Assembly: GCA_035293805.1 (NCBI GenBank)
Contig: DATGMD010000086.1
Span: 1-64,000, forward strand
Origin: JAJPHF01 sp035293805
GTDB lineage: Bacteria > Chloroflexota > UBA6077 > JAJPHF01
Length of the DNA stretch: 64,000 nucleotides
Direction: 5' to 3'
Positions 1-8,411 of this stretch are shown here, piece by piece. Numbering within the stretch: the first letter of the stretch is position 1; each line of letters begins with the position of its first letter. A model generated the notes under the pieces. It made no database searches. It had not been told where the DNA came from and saw only the letters and a list, made by a program, of their open reading frames with translations. Made by a program: the position numbers and the translations under genes.

Positions 1-478
1 CGGCCCGTGCGCGTTGCCGCCGTTGCCGCCGTTGCCCCCCTGAGCGCCCGGACCAGTCGCATTGCCGCCGTTCCCACCGTTGCCGCCGGTCGCGCCGGTG
101 CCGGTCGCGTTCCCACCATTGCCGCCATTACCGCCCTGGGCACCCGGGCCAGTCGCGTTGCCACCGTTGCCACCGTTGCCGCCAGTCGCACCCGGCCCAT
201 GGGCGTTGCCGCCGTTGCCACCGTTACCGCCGGTCGCACCCGGCCCGGTGGCGTTGCCGCCATTGCCGCCATTGCCACCGGTCGCACCCGGCCCGTGCGC
301 ATTGCCGCCGTTGCCGCCGTTGCCGCCGGTCGCACCCGGCCCGTGGGCGTTGCCGCCGTTGCCGCCGTTACCGCCGATGGCGCCCGGCCCGTGGGCGTTC
401 CCGCCGTTACCACCATTGCCACCGACGGCGCCCGGGCCGGTAGCATTGCCACCATTGCCACCGTTGCCGCCAATCGTA
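1..478. repeat. 48-bp imperfect tandem repeat, about ten units
   Basis: Units recur every 48 bases (for example, the GCACCC motif at 188 and again at 236). They encode the 16-residue Gly/Asn repeat on the minus strand. Units differ mainly at third codon positions and at two variable residues. The period keeps frame, so the array is coding and not CRISPR. Confidence 0.9.
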
Positions 479-618
479 CCCCAGGCGGGCTGGAACAACT
501 CGGCCGCGTGGGCCGGCCGGATCACCGCCGGGCCAATGCCGCCGAGCACGAGGCTCATCGCCATGCCTGCTGCCAACACCAGGTGCTGCGCCTTGGGCTG
601 CACGCTGCTCTTCCGCAT
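1..618 (-). CDS. Secreted Gly/Asn-rich repeat protein (5' part; runs off the left edge)
   Basis: The reading frame starts at ATG 618 behind a GGAGAG ribosome binding site and continues past base 1 without a stop, so the C-terminus is missing. The first ~40 residues look like a signal peptide: basic MRKSS start, hydrophobic stretch, and an HAA-type cleavage site. The rest is a tandem 16-residue repeat of the type GGNGGNGGNA(T/H)GPGA(T/Q/I/V), about ten copies in view. Such triplet Gly-Gly-Asn arrays resemble PE-PGRS-like or surface fibre proteins and suggest an extended secreted or wall-associated polypeptide. No catalytic domain is visible. The proline-rich frame on the opposite strand is its mirror and not a gene. 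Function unknown. Confidence 0.75.
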   Translation of the reverse strand, partial: MRKSSVQPKAQHLVLAAGMAMSLVLGGIGPAVIRPAHAAELFQPAWGTIGGNGGNGGNATGPGAVGGNGGNGGNAHGPGAIGGNGGNGGNAHGPGATGGNGGNGGNAHGPGATGGNGGNGGNATGPGATGGNGGNGGNAHGPGATGGNGGNGGNATGPGAQGGNGGNGGNATGTGATGGNGGNGGNATGPGAQGGNGGNGGNAHGP

Positions 619-749
619 CTTGATCTCTCCTCAGTCCTTTCTGTCTGGCCTGTTGGTTTCTGTTGCCTTGTTGCTCGGCCCCCGCATGGCGGGCCGCTGT
701 CCTATAGCAGCAGTCTAGAAGCAATGCTTTGTGGGGGCTGCGATGCCCG

Positions 750-806
750 TCACGTTCTCGCCGTGAACTTCGTCATCTAGTGAGCCCTGTCACGGTTCGC
801 GCGTGA
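750..806. promoter_or_regulatory. Twin palindromic operator-like sites
   Basis: Two copies of the inverted repeat TCACG-N7-CGTGA lie at 750-766 and 790-806, exactly 40 bp apart, roughly four helical turns. Both continue as GAAC on the right. They sit between the divergent Gly/Asn-repeat gene and the lipoprotein gene at 1041. A dimeric regulator binding cooperatively would explain the arrangement; its identity is unknown. Confidence 0.45.
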
Positions 807-1040
807 ACGCGGCCACTCGCGGGCGAGGCACGACCGGGGACGAGCGGCTGCCGTGCCACGGGCCGCGTGCGCAGGCGGGCATAGTGGGGGAGAGCAGCCG
901 GGCCGGCGCGGTGAGTAGGGCGCGGGCGGACCCAGCGCCAGTCGCTTGCTCGCGCGCCTGAGCGGGAGTACGATAGGCGCCAAGAATGCAGGTGGGCGCG
1001 CGAGCGGCGCGGGCGAGCGCGGCCATAGCGGGAGGAGACC

Positions 1041-2117
1041 ATGCGTCAGGTGGAGCGGCTAGTCGGCGGGCTGGTCGTGGCCGTGCTGCTGAGCGCGGCG
1101 TGCGCGCGCTCGGCGCCGTCCGCGCCGAGCGCGGCGCCCGCTGCGGCGAGCGCGTCCCAGAGCGCCGCGGCCCCGCAGGACGAGCCGCCCGTCATGTGGC
1201 CCCAGAAGATCACGATCGCCTACTCGTCGATCTCGGGGTCGCAGATGCCCATCTACCTGGCGGCCGACAACGCGCTGTTCGCCAAGTACGGCCTGGACGC
1301 GGAGGTCGCCTACGTCGCCAGCGGCACGTCCACCATGCAGAGCCTGGTGGCGGGCGACATGCAGTTCGTCCAGACGGGCGGCACGGAGGTGCCCTCGGCG
1401 GCGCTCGGCGGGGCGCCGGTGAAGATGCTGGTCGGCTGGATCAACGTGGTGCCCAGCCTGTTCATGGTCGATCCGAGCATCACCACCCCCGAGCAGCTGC
1501 GCGGCAAGGCGATCGGGATCACGAAGTTCGGCGCCCAGACCCACAGCGGCGCACGGCTGGCGCTGCGCAAGTGGGGGCTGAACCCCGACACGGACGTGCA
1601 ATATCTGCAGCTCGGCGGGGTGCCCGAGATTCTGGCGGGCATGGAGTCGGGCGCGGTGCAGGGAGGCGTTTACACGCCGCCGACCAACGTGCGCGCCCGC
1701 AAGCTGGGCTTTCGCGTGCTCGGCGACCTGGGCCAGATGGGGATTCCCTTCCAGGGCACGGGGCTGATCGGCCTGCAGCCCTATGTGGACGCGAACCCCG
1801 AAGTCGTGCGCCGCGCCGCGAAGGCGCTGAGCGAGGGCATCAAGCTGTACCTGACGGACGACGAGGCCGCGCGCGCGGCCCTCGCCAAGTACACCAAGAC
1901 CGACGACCCGGAGCAGCTCGACGAGTCGATCGCCTACTACCGCTCGGTGCTGCAGAGGATTCCCTACCCGTCGGTCGAGGGCATTCAGACGGCGATCGAC
2001 GACGTGGCGCTCCAGGACCCGCGCGCCAGCGCCCTCCGGCCGGCCGACCTGATCGACACGCGGGCGCTGGAGCAGCTCGAGCGGGAGGGGTTCTTCAAGC
2101 AGCTCTGGGGCGACTAG
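1041..2117 (+). CDS. ABC transporter substrate-binding lipoprotein, NMT1/THI5/SsuA-like
   Basis: This 358-residue protein has an N-terminal lipoprotein signal with the lipobox Cys at residue 21, then an Ala/Ser-rich linker to about residue 50. The type II periplasmic-binding fold follows: a first strand ITIAYSS, an IYLAADNALFAKYGLD segment and a central T-x-GGTEVPSA region. That pattern is typical of the SsuA/NMT1/THI5 family, which binds sulfonates, pyrimidines or aromatic acids. The ATG is preceded by GGAGGAG. No permease or ATPase gene adjoins it. It is convergent with the kinase that ends at 2124, only 6 bp away. The ligand cannot be told from sequence. Confidence 0.85.
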   Translation: MRQVERLVGGLVVAVLLSAACARSAPSAPSAAPAAASASQSAAAPQDEPPVMWPQKITIAYSSISGSQMPIYLAADNALFAKYGLDAEVAYVASGTSTMQSLVAGDMQFVQTGGTEVPSAALGGAPVKMLVGWINVVPSLFMVDPSITTPEQLRGKAIGITKFGAQTHSGARLALRKWGLNPDTDVQYLQLGGVPEILAGMESGAVQGGVYTPPTNVRARKLGFRVLGDLGQMGIPFQGTGLIGLQPYVDANPEVVRRAAKALSEGIKLYLTDDEAARAALAKYTKTDDPEQLDESIAYYRSVLQRIPYPSVEGIQTAIDDVALQDPRASALRPADLIDTRALEQLEREGFFKQLWGD

Positions 2118-2123
2118 CGCCGC

Positions 2124-3293
2124 CTACGGAGCGTCGAGGGGGAGGCGCACGGTGAAGGTACTGCCGACGCCTTCCTGGCTCTCCACGGCGATGCTGCCGC
2201 CGTGCTGCTCCACGATCTGCCGCGCGCCCGCCAGCCCGATGCCGCTCCCCTGGATCTGCCCGGCGACGTTCGTCCCGCGGTAGAAGCGCTCGAAGACGCG
2301 CGGCAGATCCTCGGCCGGGATGCCCAGGCCCTCGTCGCGCACCCGCAGCACCGCCCAGGCGTCGGGCGGCGTGCCCTCGCGCGTGACGGTCACCGCCACG
2401 TCGCCGCCGCCGGGGCTGTATTTCACGGCGTTGCCCAGCAGGTTGGCGACGACCCGCTCCAGCCGCGCCGCGTCCCACGTGCCGACCACTGCCGGTTCCG
2501 GCGACGCGAAGCGGATGGTGTGCCGCTCGGCGGTGCGCTGCGTCTCGGCGACGGCCTGGCGCGCGAGCGCGACGAGGTCCGTGGGAGCGCGGCGCAGGTC
2601 GAGCGGATGGCCTGCCTGCAGCTGCGCCACGTCCACCAGATCGTCGATCAGGCGGGTCATGCGGGTCGTTGAGCGGGCGATCTGCGCCAGCTGCCGCTCC
2701 AGCTCGTCGGGCGCGGGCAGCTGGCCGCCGGCGACTCGCCGCGTCAGGAGCTGGGTCACGCCGTGGATCGTGGTGAGCGGCGTTCGCAGGTCGTGGACGA
2801 CGGCGGCCAGCATCTCGTTGCGCGCGCGCAACGCCGCCTCGGCGGCCGCCTGCTCGCTCACCAGGCGCGCGCGCTCCTCTTCCGCGTGCTTGCGCTCAAT
2901 AGCGTAGCGCAGCGCGCGCACGAGCGTCGCGCCGTCCACCTGGCCCTTGACCAGATAGTCCTGCGCGCCTTCGCGCACGGCGTGGACGGCCAGGCCCTCG
3001 TCGTCGAGGCCGCTGAGCACGACGATGGGCGTGGCGGGCGCCTGCGTGGCGAGGCGGACGAACGTCTCGAAGCCGTGGCTATCCGGCAGCGAGAGGTCGA
3101 GCAGCACCACGGCCACCTCGCTGGCGACCAGCCGCGCCAGGCCCGCGGCCAGGCTGTCGACGTGCGTGAGCGCAAACGCCGCCGCCCCGGGCACCAGGCC
3201 GAGCTGGGCGTCTTCGAGCGCCTCGGCGATCAGGTCGGAGTCGGCCGGGTTGTCCTCGATCAGCAGGACTTGTAGGGTCGCGGGCTGTACCAT
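2124..3293 (-). CDS. Hybrid receiver-histidine kinase (REC-HisKA-HATPase)
   Basis: The 389-residue protein begins with a receiver domain (about residues 8-130; acidic pocket E-D-N near 13-15, phospho-acceptor Asp in the VVLLDLSLPDS strand, Lys in YLVKGQ). A short coiled linker leads to a HisKA domain whose H-box reads HDLRTPLT (about residue 167). It ends in an HATPase domain with N, G1 (DEGLGIP) and G2 (GSGIGLAG) boxes. No membrane segment is present, so it is cytosolic and probably takes phosphate or signal from another kinase through its own receiver. It is last in the minus-strand cluster after the Rcp1-like regulator (8-bp gap) and the membrane kinase, and the three probably form one phosphorelay. 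Confidence 0.9.
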   Translation of the reverse strand: MVQPATLQVLLIEDNPADSDLIAEALEDAQLGLVPGAAAFALTHVDSLAAGLARLVASEVAVVLLDLSLPDSHGFETFVRLATQAPATPIVVLSGLDDEGLAVHAVREGAQDYLVKGQVDGATLVRALRYAIERKHAEEERARLVSEQAAAEAALRARNEMLAAVVHDLRTPLTTIHGVTQLLTRRVAGGQLPAPDELERQLAQIARSTTRMTRLIDDLVDVAQLQAGHPLDLRRAPTDLVALARQAVAETQRTAERHTIRFASPEPAVVGTWDAARLERVVANLLGNAVKYSPGGGDVAVTVTREGTPPDAWAVLRVRDEGLGIPAEDLPRVFERFYRGTNVAGQIQGSGIGLAGARQIVEQHGGSIAVESQEGVGSTFTVRLPLDAP

Positions 3294-3301
3294 CGGGGCG
3301 C

Positions 3302-3757
3302 TTACTCCGGCGGCAGCTTGACGACCGCGAGCCAGAAGCCCTCGATCGCCGCGACGACGCGCAAGAAGGCTTCCAGGTCCACGGGCTTCGTGATGTAGCA
3401 GTTGGCGTGGAGGTCGTAGCTACGGACGATGTCCTCCTCGGCCTCGGAGGTGGTCAGCACGACGACGGGGATGCGGCGCAAGATGTCGTCGGCCTTGATC
3501 TCGGCCAGCACCTCGCGGCCGTCCTTCTTCGGCAGGTTGAGGTCGAGCAGGATCAGGTCGGGCCGCGGCGCGGCGGCGTACTGCCCCTCGCGGCGGAGGA
3601 AGGCGAGCGCCTCGACGCCGTCGTTCACCACGTTCAGGCGGTTGTGGACCTTGGCCTCGTCCAGCGCCTCGCGCGTGAGGTCGACGTCCGCGGGGCTGTC
3701 CTCGACCAGCAAGATCTCAATGGGCTCGACGGATGGGCCCGGGTGGCGCGCGCTCAT
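3302..3757 (-). CDS. Rcp1-like single-domain response regulator
   Basis: This is a stand-alone receiver of about 151 residues. It has the acidic pair E-D near the N-terminus, the phospho-acceptor Asp in LILLDLNLPKKDG, Thr in VVLTTS and Lys in YITKPVD. The long loop before the Asp and the LPKKDG motif are typical of the Rcp1 subfamily, which partners phytochrome-type kinases. I place the start at ATG 3757 rather than at the longer open frame, because that ATG overlaps the stop of the upstream kinase by one base (TGATG), a classic translational coupling. There is no output domain, so it either relays phosphate or acts by protein contact. Confidence 0.9.
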   Translation of the reverse strand: MSARHPGPSVEPIEILLVEDSPADVDLTREALDEAKVHNRLNVVNDGVEALAFLRREGQYAAAPRPDLILLDLNLPKKDGREVLAEIKADDILRRIPVVVLTTSEAEEDIVRSYDLHANCYITKPVDLEAFLRVVAAIEGFWLAVVKLPPE

Positions 3758-5655
3758 CAGGCCGTGCCTCCAGTGTCGGGGATGGTGAACCGGAAGGTCG
3801 TGCCCTGCCCGGGGGCCGACTCGACCCAAATACGGCCCCCGTGCCGCTCGACGATCTTCTTGCAGATGGCCAGGCCGATCCCCGTGCCCGGGTATTCGTC
3901 CCGGCCGTGCAGGCGCTGGAAGATCACGAAGATCCGGTCGTGGTACTCGGGCGCGATGCCAATCCCATTATCGCGCACGGCGAACTCCCATTCGCCGTCC
4001 TTGCGCTCGGCCGCCACGTGGACCCGCGGGGGCGCCTCGCCGCGGAACTTGATCGCGTTGCCGATCAGATTCTGGAAGAGCTGGAGCAGCTGCGTTGGGT
4101 CGGCCTGCACGGTGGGCAAGGGGTCGCGCGTGATCTCGGCGCCGCTCTCGGCGATGGCGCTGCGCAGGTTGGCGACGGCGCGCTCCAGGATCGTCTCGCA
4201 GTCGGTGGGGCCGAACTCCGCGCCGCGGCGTCCCACGCGCGAGTAGGTGAGCAGCTCGTTGATGAGCGCCTGCATGCGGCGCCCGCCCTCCACCGCGTAG
4301 CCGATGTAGCGGTCGGCGCGCTCGTCCAGGCTGCCCCGGTAGCGGCGCTCGATGAGCTGCAGGTAGCTGACGATGGCGCGCAGGGGCTCTTGCAGATCGT
4401 GGGACGCTACGTAGGCGAACTGCTCTAGCTCGGCGTTCGAGCGCATCAGCTCCTGGGTGCGCTGCTCCAGCGCCTGGTCGGCCGCGCGCCGGTCGCTCAC
4501 GTCGCGGAACGTCACCACGCTGCCGACGACGTCGCCGGCCTCAGCGACTGGCGCGCTGGTGTACTCGACGAAGAAGCTGCTGCCGTCCTGGCGCCAGAAC
4601 ACCTCGTCGGCCACCTGCACGACGGTCCCGGCGCGCAGCCCGCGATAGACCGGGCACTCCTCCTCGGGATACGGCGTGCCGTCGGCGTGGCTGTGGTGGA
4701 CGAGCGCGTGGACCGACTGGCCGACGAGCTGGTCGGGGCGAAAGCCGGTGAGGCGCGCGGCGGCGGGGTTCACGAAGACCGCGCGGCCCGCGCGGTCGAG
4801 GCCGAAGATGCCCTCCGCCGCCGTGCGGAGAATGGCGTCGGAGCGGCTGATGGTCGCCTGCAGCTGGTCGGCCATCGCGTCGAAGGCGGCCGCGGCGCGG
4901 CCGATCTCGTCGTGCCGCTTGAGGCCAATGCGTTGGTCGAGGTCGCCGCCGGCGATCCGCCCCGCGACCGCCGCGAGCTGGGCCATCGGCTCGGCCACGG
5001 AGCGCGCTAACAGCAGGGCCAGAAGCACGGCGATCCCCACGGCGAGCAGCGTCCCGGCCACCAGGATCGTCTCGAGCTGGGCGCTGGTCGTGGCGGCTGC
5101 CTGGCTGCGCTCGGCGAGGAAGGTCTGTTCGATCGCCAGCCCGCCGTTGAGCAGGGCGCGGATGTCGCTGAGGCGCTCGCGGCTCTCGCCAGAGCCGACG
5201 CGGGTGATGACGTCGTCGAGCGCCGCCCGGCCCGCCGCGGCGTCGCGCCGCAGCTGGATGTTCGGCTCGGCTATCTCGCGCGTCCAAGCCGCGGTCCGCT
5301 CGTCCACGAGCCGCCAGCGGTTAAGCTGGTCAGGATTGTCGGCGGTCTCCGCTTCCAGCGCGCTCAACGTCACGGCCAGGTCGCGCTGGCCGTCGATGTA
5401 GGGGGCCAGGAAGTCGTCCTGGCCCGTGAGCAGGAAGCCGCGGTACGCCGACTCCATGTCGCCGACGTCGGCCAGCGCGCCGTTGACCAAGCCGATGACG
5501 TGCAGCGTGTGGGCCACCCAGTCAGCGGCCTGCTGGTTGACCGCCGCGGAGGTGAACGCGGCGGCGCTGAGGAATAGCAAGAGGAGGAGGACTAGACCGA
5601 AACTGCCGAGCAGGCGCCACCGCAAAGCGCGGTTCGCGAGGGCAGCGGCGATCAT
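3757..5655 (-). CDS. Membrane histidine kinase, CHASE3-HAMP-PAS-HisKA-HATPase
   Basis: About 632 residues. A transmembrane helix near residues 10-35 is followed by a CHASE3-like extracytoplasmic sensor (D-M-E-S-A-Y-R-G-F-L-L-T-G motif), a second membrane helix near 195-215, HAMP, and a PAS domain. The kinase core has the H-box SHDLQEPLRA of the phytochrome-like kinase class, plus N, G1 (DNGIGI) and G2 (GTGIGLAI) boxes. The start ATG 5655 follows GGAGTGAG; an upstream in-frame ATG at 5778 would add an Arg/Ala-rich stretch with no signal character. It is translationally coupled to the Rcp1-like regulator downstream. The CHASE3 ligand is unknown. Confidence 0.9.
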   Translation of the reverse strand: MIAAALANRALRWRLLGSFGLVLLLLLFLSAAAFTSAAVNQQAADWVAHTLHVIGLVNGALADVGDMESAYRGFLLTGQDDFLAPYIDGQRDLAVTLSALEAETADNPDQLNRWRLVDERTAAWTREIAEPNIQLRRDAAAGRAALDDVITRVGSGESRERLSDIRALLNGGLAIEQTFLAERSQAAATTSAQLETILVAGTLLAVGIAVLLALLLARSVAEPMAQLAAVAGRIAGGDLDQRIGLKRHDEIGRAAAAFDAMADQLQATISRSDAILRTAAEGIFGLDRAGRAVFVNPAAARLTGFRPDQLVGQSVHALVHHSHADGTPYPEEECPVYRGLRAGTVVQVADEVFWRQDGSSFFVEYTSAPVAEAGDVVGSVVTFRDVSDRRAADQALEQRTQELMRSNAELEQFAYVASHDLQEPLRAIVSYLQLIERRYRGSLDERADRYIGYAVEGGRRMQALINELLTYSRVGRRGAEFGPTDCETILERAVANLRSAIAESGAEITRDPLPTVQADPTQLLQLFQNLIGNAIKFRGEAPPRVHVAAERKDGEWEFAVRDNGIGIAPEYHDRIFVIFQRLHGRDEYPGTGIGLAICKKIVERHGGRIWVESAPGQGTTFRFTIPDTGGTA

Positions 5656-5812
5656 CTCACTCCGTGCCGCGCCGGCTCCGGCGGGCGGCCGCGCAATACT
5701 CGGTCGCCGCGCCCGCGCCGGGGGCGCGGCGTGGCGCGCTCTTGTCGGTATTGTACCGAGTGCCGCGGCGCGGCTCACGGATTGCGCGGACCCGGGGGGC
5801 TGGGCATAAACA

Positions 5813-5840
5813 AAGGGCCCGGCCGTGTGGCCGGGCCCTT
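5813..5840 (-). terminator. Intrinsic terminator of the short minus-strand unit
   Basis: A perfect 12-bp GC-rich stem with a 4-nt loop. Read on the minus strand it is followed by TTTGTTTA, so it terminates minus-strand transcripts from the 6.07-kb promoter. Confidence 0.8.
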
Positions 5841-5856
5841 GCTTGATCCAGGGGTC

Positions 5857-6022
5857 AGCAGGTGCGCAGCGTCAGGGTGTAATCACACCACATCCTGGCC
5901 GCGTCTACCCGTAGCAGCAGGTTCGAGACGCTGCGCCCACTGGTGGCGAGCCCCGGCAAGCGCGGGGCGCCTCAGCCGGCGCGTCCTTCTCCAACAACTA
6001 CTCTGGTCGCTCGGGTCTGCAT
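5857..6022 (-). other. Short transcription unit with a 16-codon ORF that stays open past TGA for 55 codons
   Basis: ATG 6022 follows AGGGGGGAGAT. A 16-residue peptide ends at TGA, but the same frame continues for another 38 codons to TGA 5857, ending in a segment with MWCDYTLTLRTC. A perfect 6-bp GCCCCG/CGGGGC hairpin lies just 3' of the first TGA, closer than a usual bacterial SECIS. With its own promoter and terminator the unit is about 270 nt. It could be a leader peptide, a small structured RNA, a broken small gene, or less likely a tiny selenoprotein. I do not recognise the peptide. Confidence 0.35.
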
Positions 6023-6081
6023 TATCTCCCCCCTTCCTGGGTCGTCTGGGGTTTGATCTGGTTGGTGCGACCCTCAAGCTA

Positions 6082-6110
6082 ACCATAGCACCGCCGCGAA
6101 AAGCTTGCAA
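6082..6110 (-). promoter_or_regulatory. Sigma70-type promoter for the short minus-strand unit
   Basis: On the minus strand TTGCAA (-35, 6105-6110) and TATGGT (-10, 6082-6087) are separated by exactly 17 bp. Transcription would start near 6075, about 50 nt before ATG 6022. Confidence 0.6.
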
Positions 6111-6190
6111 GCCCCCCCGCCGCCGAATTTGTACTAAGTTTTCGTTAGCGGCCGAGTCGCGTCGTTGTGACGGACCGTGCCCCTCGCGTG

Positions 6191-7054
6191 TCAAGCATCC
6201 CCGACGGCCGCCGGGCCGGGGCGCCAGGTGACAATGCCCAGCGGGACCGGCTCCCAGTCGAAGGCCCAGCGGCCGGACCGCTCGCTCAGGTGTGCCGCGA
6301 GCGCGGCGCGCAGTCGCTGGTCTTTGGCGCTGTCCGGCTGCACCCACGTCTGCAGCCGCGCGAAGGTCAGCGCCTGCTCCTGGCTCGCGTAGCCTTGTAG
6401 CGGCTCGTACACGAGCTGCACCTCGAACAGCCGCCGACGAGCGAGCAGCAGCGCCAGGAACTCCGGCAGGGCGGGCAGCGCCGCGCGCTCAACGCCGTGG
6501 ACGGCCGGCCACAGCTGGTCGACGACCCAGGTGGGCCGGCGGTAGGCCAGCAGCGCGACGCAGGCGCGCCGCGCTGCCCGCTCCATGGCGTCCAGGAATG
6601 GGCCGATGTCTTCCACGTCGTACCCCACGTGGGCGATGAGCGCCACGTCGGCCGCCGGTGGCGCCGCGACCGGCCAGCGGTCCTGCACCACGCGGACGTT
6701 CGCGATGCCGTGCTCGGCCATCCCCGCGCGCAGCACGTCCAGCATGCTCTCCGACTGATCGAGCGCGATGACCTCGCGGGCGCGCAGCGCGAGCGGCAGC
6801 GCGTAGCGGCCGCCGCCCGCCCCCACGTCCAGCCAGACGTCGTCGGGCCGCGCGAGCGCCTGCAAGGCGGCCGCGGCCGGATCGTCCGTGCGGCGCGGGT
6901 CCCGGGCGAAGCGCGCCGCGATCGGCGCGTAGCGGTCCGGGCGCTCGCCCGCCTCGCGGTACTGCTCCACCTGCTCGCGGTTGGCGCGTACGCGCTCGGC
7001 CCAGGCCGCCAGCGCCGCGTCGGCGGCCGGCCGCAGCGGATCCGTCAGCGACAT
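6191..7054 (-). CDS. Class I SAM-dependent methyltransferase
   Basis: About 287 residues. The AdoMet-binding motif I reads VWLDVGAGGGRYALPLA (about residues 80-96), followed by the acidic motif II strand VIALDQS and a motif with VALIAHVGYD. This is a Methyltransf_25-like Rossmann fold. The start at ATG 7054 has an upstream GGAG. The longer open frame to 7198 adds only a low-complexity Arg/Ala stretch. The C-terminal third (after residue 175) is family-specific and gives no substrate clue. It is divergent from the FAH-family gene, with about 380 bp between them. Confidence 0.8.
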   Translation of the reverse strand: MSLTDPLRPAADAALAAWAERVRANREQVEQYREAGERPDRYAPIAARFARDPRRTDDPAAAALQALARPDDVWLDVGAGGGRYALPLALRAREVIALDQSESMLDVLRAGMAEHGIANVRVVQDRWPVAAPPAADVALIAHVGYDVEDIGPFLDAMERAARRACVALLAYRRPTWVVDQLWPAVHGVERAALPALPEFLALLLARRRLFEVQLVYEPLQGYASQEQALTFARLQTWVQPDSAKDQRLRAALAAHLSERSGRWAFDWEPVPLGIVTWRPGPAAVGDA

Positions 7055-7351
7055 GGCAGCACGCTCCCTTCTCCTGTCGTGGCGCGGGGCGGCCGCCGCC
7101 CCGCGCCATCCGGCCGTCGCTACATCGCTATTCGCGCGCGTTGAGCCCCGGGGAAACGTAGGCCGGGCGCTGGTCGCGCGGCCTACGGCGAGCGCCACTC
7201 CCCGCCGCCCGGCCGACGTGGCCGGGACCGATCATCCCAGCCACCGCTCCGGGCGGAAGCGTCATTACCCCTCGTGTCGGGCGGCCTGCCAGCGGGCCTC
7301 TTCCCATTCTAGCGGTCTGACCGCGCCGCGCCCGCCGGGCGCCCGCGCGGA

Positions 7352-7380
7352 TTGCCGCCGCGCGGCGGCACCCGTATACT
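7352..7380 (+). promoter_or_regulatory. Sigma70-type promoter for the FAH-family gene
   Basis: TTGCCG (7352-7357) and TATACT (7375-7380) are 17 bp apart, placing a start point about 45 nt before ATG 7434. The rest of the 7055-7351 intergenic stretch shows nothing I can interpret. Confidence 0.55.
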
Positions 7381-7433
7381 GTGCCACCCAGCCCAGCGCG
7401 CGGCGTGTGCCGGCGCGCCGAGAGAGATGGACG

Positions 7434-8321
7434 ATGCGAATTGCCAGCCTGCGGTCGCGCGATCTCGCGCTCGTCGTGGACGACGGCCTGGTGCCCGTCG
7501 GCGCCGCGCTCGTGCGCCAGGGCCTTCTGCCCGAGCCATCGATGCGGGCGCTTGTCGAGCGGTACGCCGCGCTCCAGCCGGCGCTGCGCGAGCTAGCCGC
7601 TCGCGCCGATCGCGTGCCCTTCGCGGCGGCCAGCCTGGCCGCGCCGCTGGCCCAGCCGTCGAAGATCTGGGCGGCCGCGTCGAACTATCGGCGGGGCACC
7701 GCGTCGCTCGACGGCGCGCGCGGCCGTGGCACGGCGCCGGCCGAGAGCCCCGAGGCGATCCTCGACCTCGCCTTCCTGAAGCCGCCATCGGCCATCATTG
7801 GCCCCGGCGAGAACATCGTCATCCCGCCGGGCGCGGGCCGCGTCTTTCCCGAGCTGGAGCTGTGCGTCGTCGTCGGCCGGGAGGCGTCGAACGTCAGCGC
7901 CGCCGACGCGCTGGACGTGGTCTTTGGCTACACCGTGATCCTGGACGTGACCGCGCGGCAGTTCGGCGCGAGCCAGAACCAGCTCGCCACGCGCTGCGTG
8001 CGCAAGGGCTTCGACACCTTCGCGCCGCTCGGGCCGTGGCTGGTGACCCGCGACGAGGTGCCCGATCCCGAGCGGCTGGCGCTGCGCCTCGCGGTGGACG
8101 GCGAGCTAGTGCAGGCGGCCAGCACCGACGGCATGATCAACGGCGTCGCGGCGCTAATCAGTTACCTCTCGCGCGTCAGCACGCTCTATCCCGGCGACCT
8201 GATTGCGACCGGCAACCCCGACGCGCCCGAGTTCCAGCGGCCGCTCGCGCCCGGCGACCGCCTGGCCGCCGAGATCGAAAGCATCGGCACGCTGGAGGTC
8301 GGTGTCGTCGGCGCGGCGTAA
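7434..8321 (+). CDS. Fumarylacetoacetate hydrolase (FAH) family protein
   Basis: 295 residues. The C-terminal FAH fold is clear: the divalent-metal Glu pair in FPELELCVVVG, the metal Asp in YTVILDVTARQ, and the KGFDTFAPLGPWLV and ISYLSRVSTLYPGDLIATGNP signatures. The family hydrolyses C-C bonds in acylpyruvates, or hydrates or decarboxylates 2-oxo acids in aromatic meta-cleavage pathways. The first ~75 residues form the usual variable cap. The start at ATG 7434 fits the promoter upstream and family length; the open frame to 6981 is an artefact of GC-rich sequence. It is 90 bp ahead of the MerB-like gene. Confidence 0.85.
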   Translation: MRIASLRSRDLALVVDDGLVPVGAALVRQGLLPEPSMRALVERYAALQPALRELAARADRVPFAAASLAAPLAQPSKIWAAASNYRRGTASLDGARGRGTAPAESPEAILDLAFLKPPSAIIGPGENIVIPPGAGRVFPELELCVVVGREASNVSAADALDVVFGYTVILDVTARQFGASQNQLATRCVRKGFDTFAPLGPWLVTRDEVPDPERLALRLAVDGELVQAASTDGMINGVAALISYLSRVSTLYPGDLIATGNPDAPEFQRPLAPGDRLAAEIESIGTLEVGVVGAA

Positions 8322-8411
8322 GGTCACCGGGCGCCACGACCGGCGTGCGCGTCCCGCCCGGCCCAGGCCGGCTACGCGCGCGGCCCGCCCTCACGAGAGG
8401 AGACACACGGC

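Noticed and set aside
1..478. CRISPR array
   Set aside because: The 48-bp units are contiguous, imperfect and coding, without unique spacers.
62..718. Proline-rich open frame on the plus strand over the left-edge repeat
   Set aside because: It is the antisense mirror of the Gly/Asn-repeat protein. The minus frame has a signal peptide and ribosome site.
5900..5945. tRNA because of a GGTTCGAGAC stretch
   Set aside because: No acceptor or anticodon stems can be drawn around it.
5857..6022. Calling the 5.9-kb ORF a third selenoprotein
   Set aside because: The hairpin is too close to the TGA, and the TGA is not at a recognised redox position.
6981..7433. Longer N-terminus of the FAH-family protein
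   Set aside because: It overlaps the divergent methyltransferase start and a good promoter at 7352-7380.
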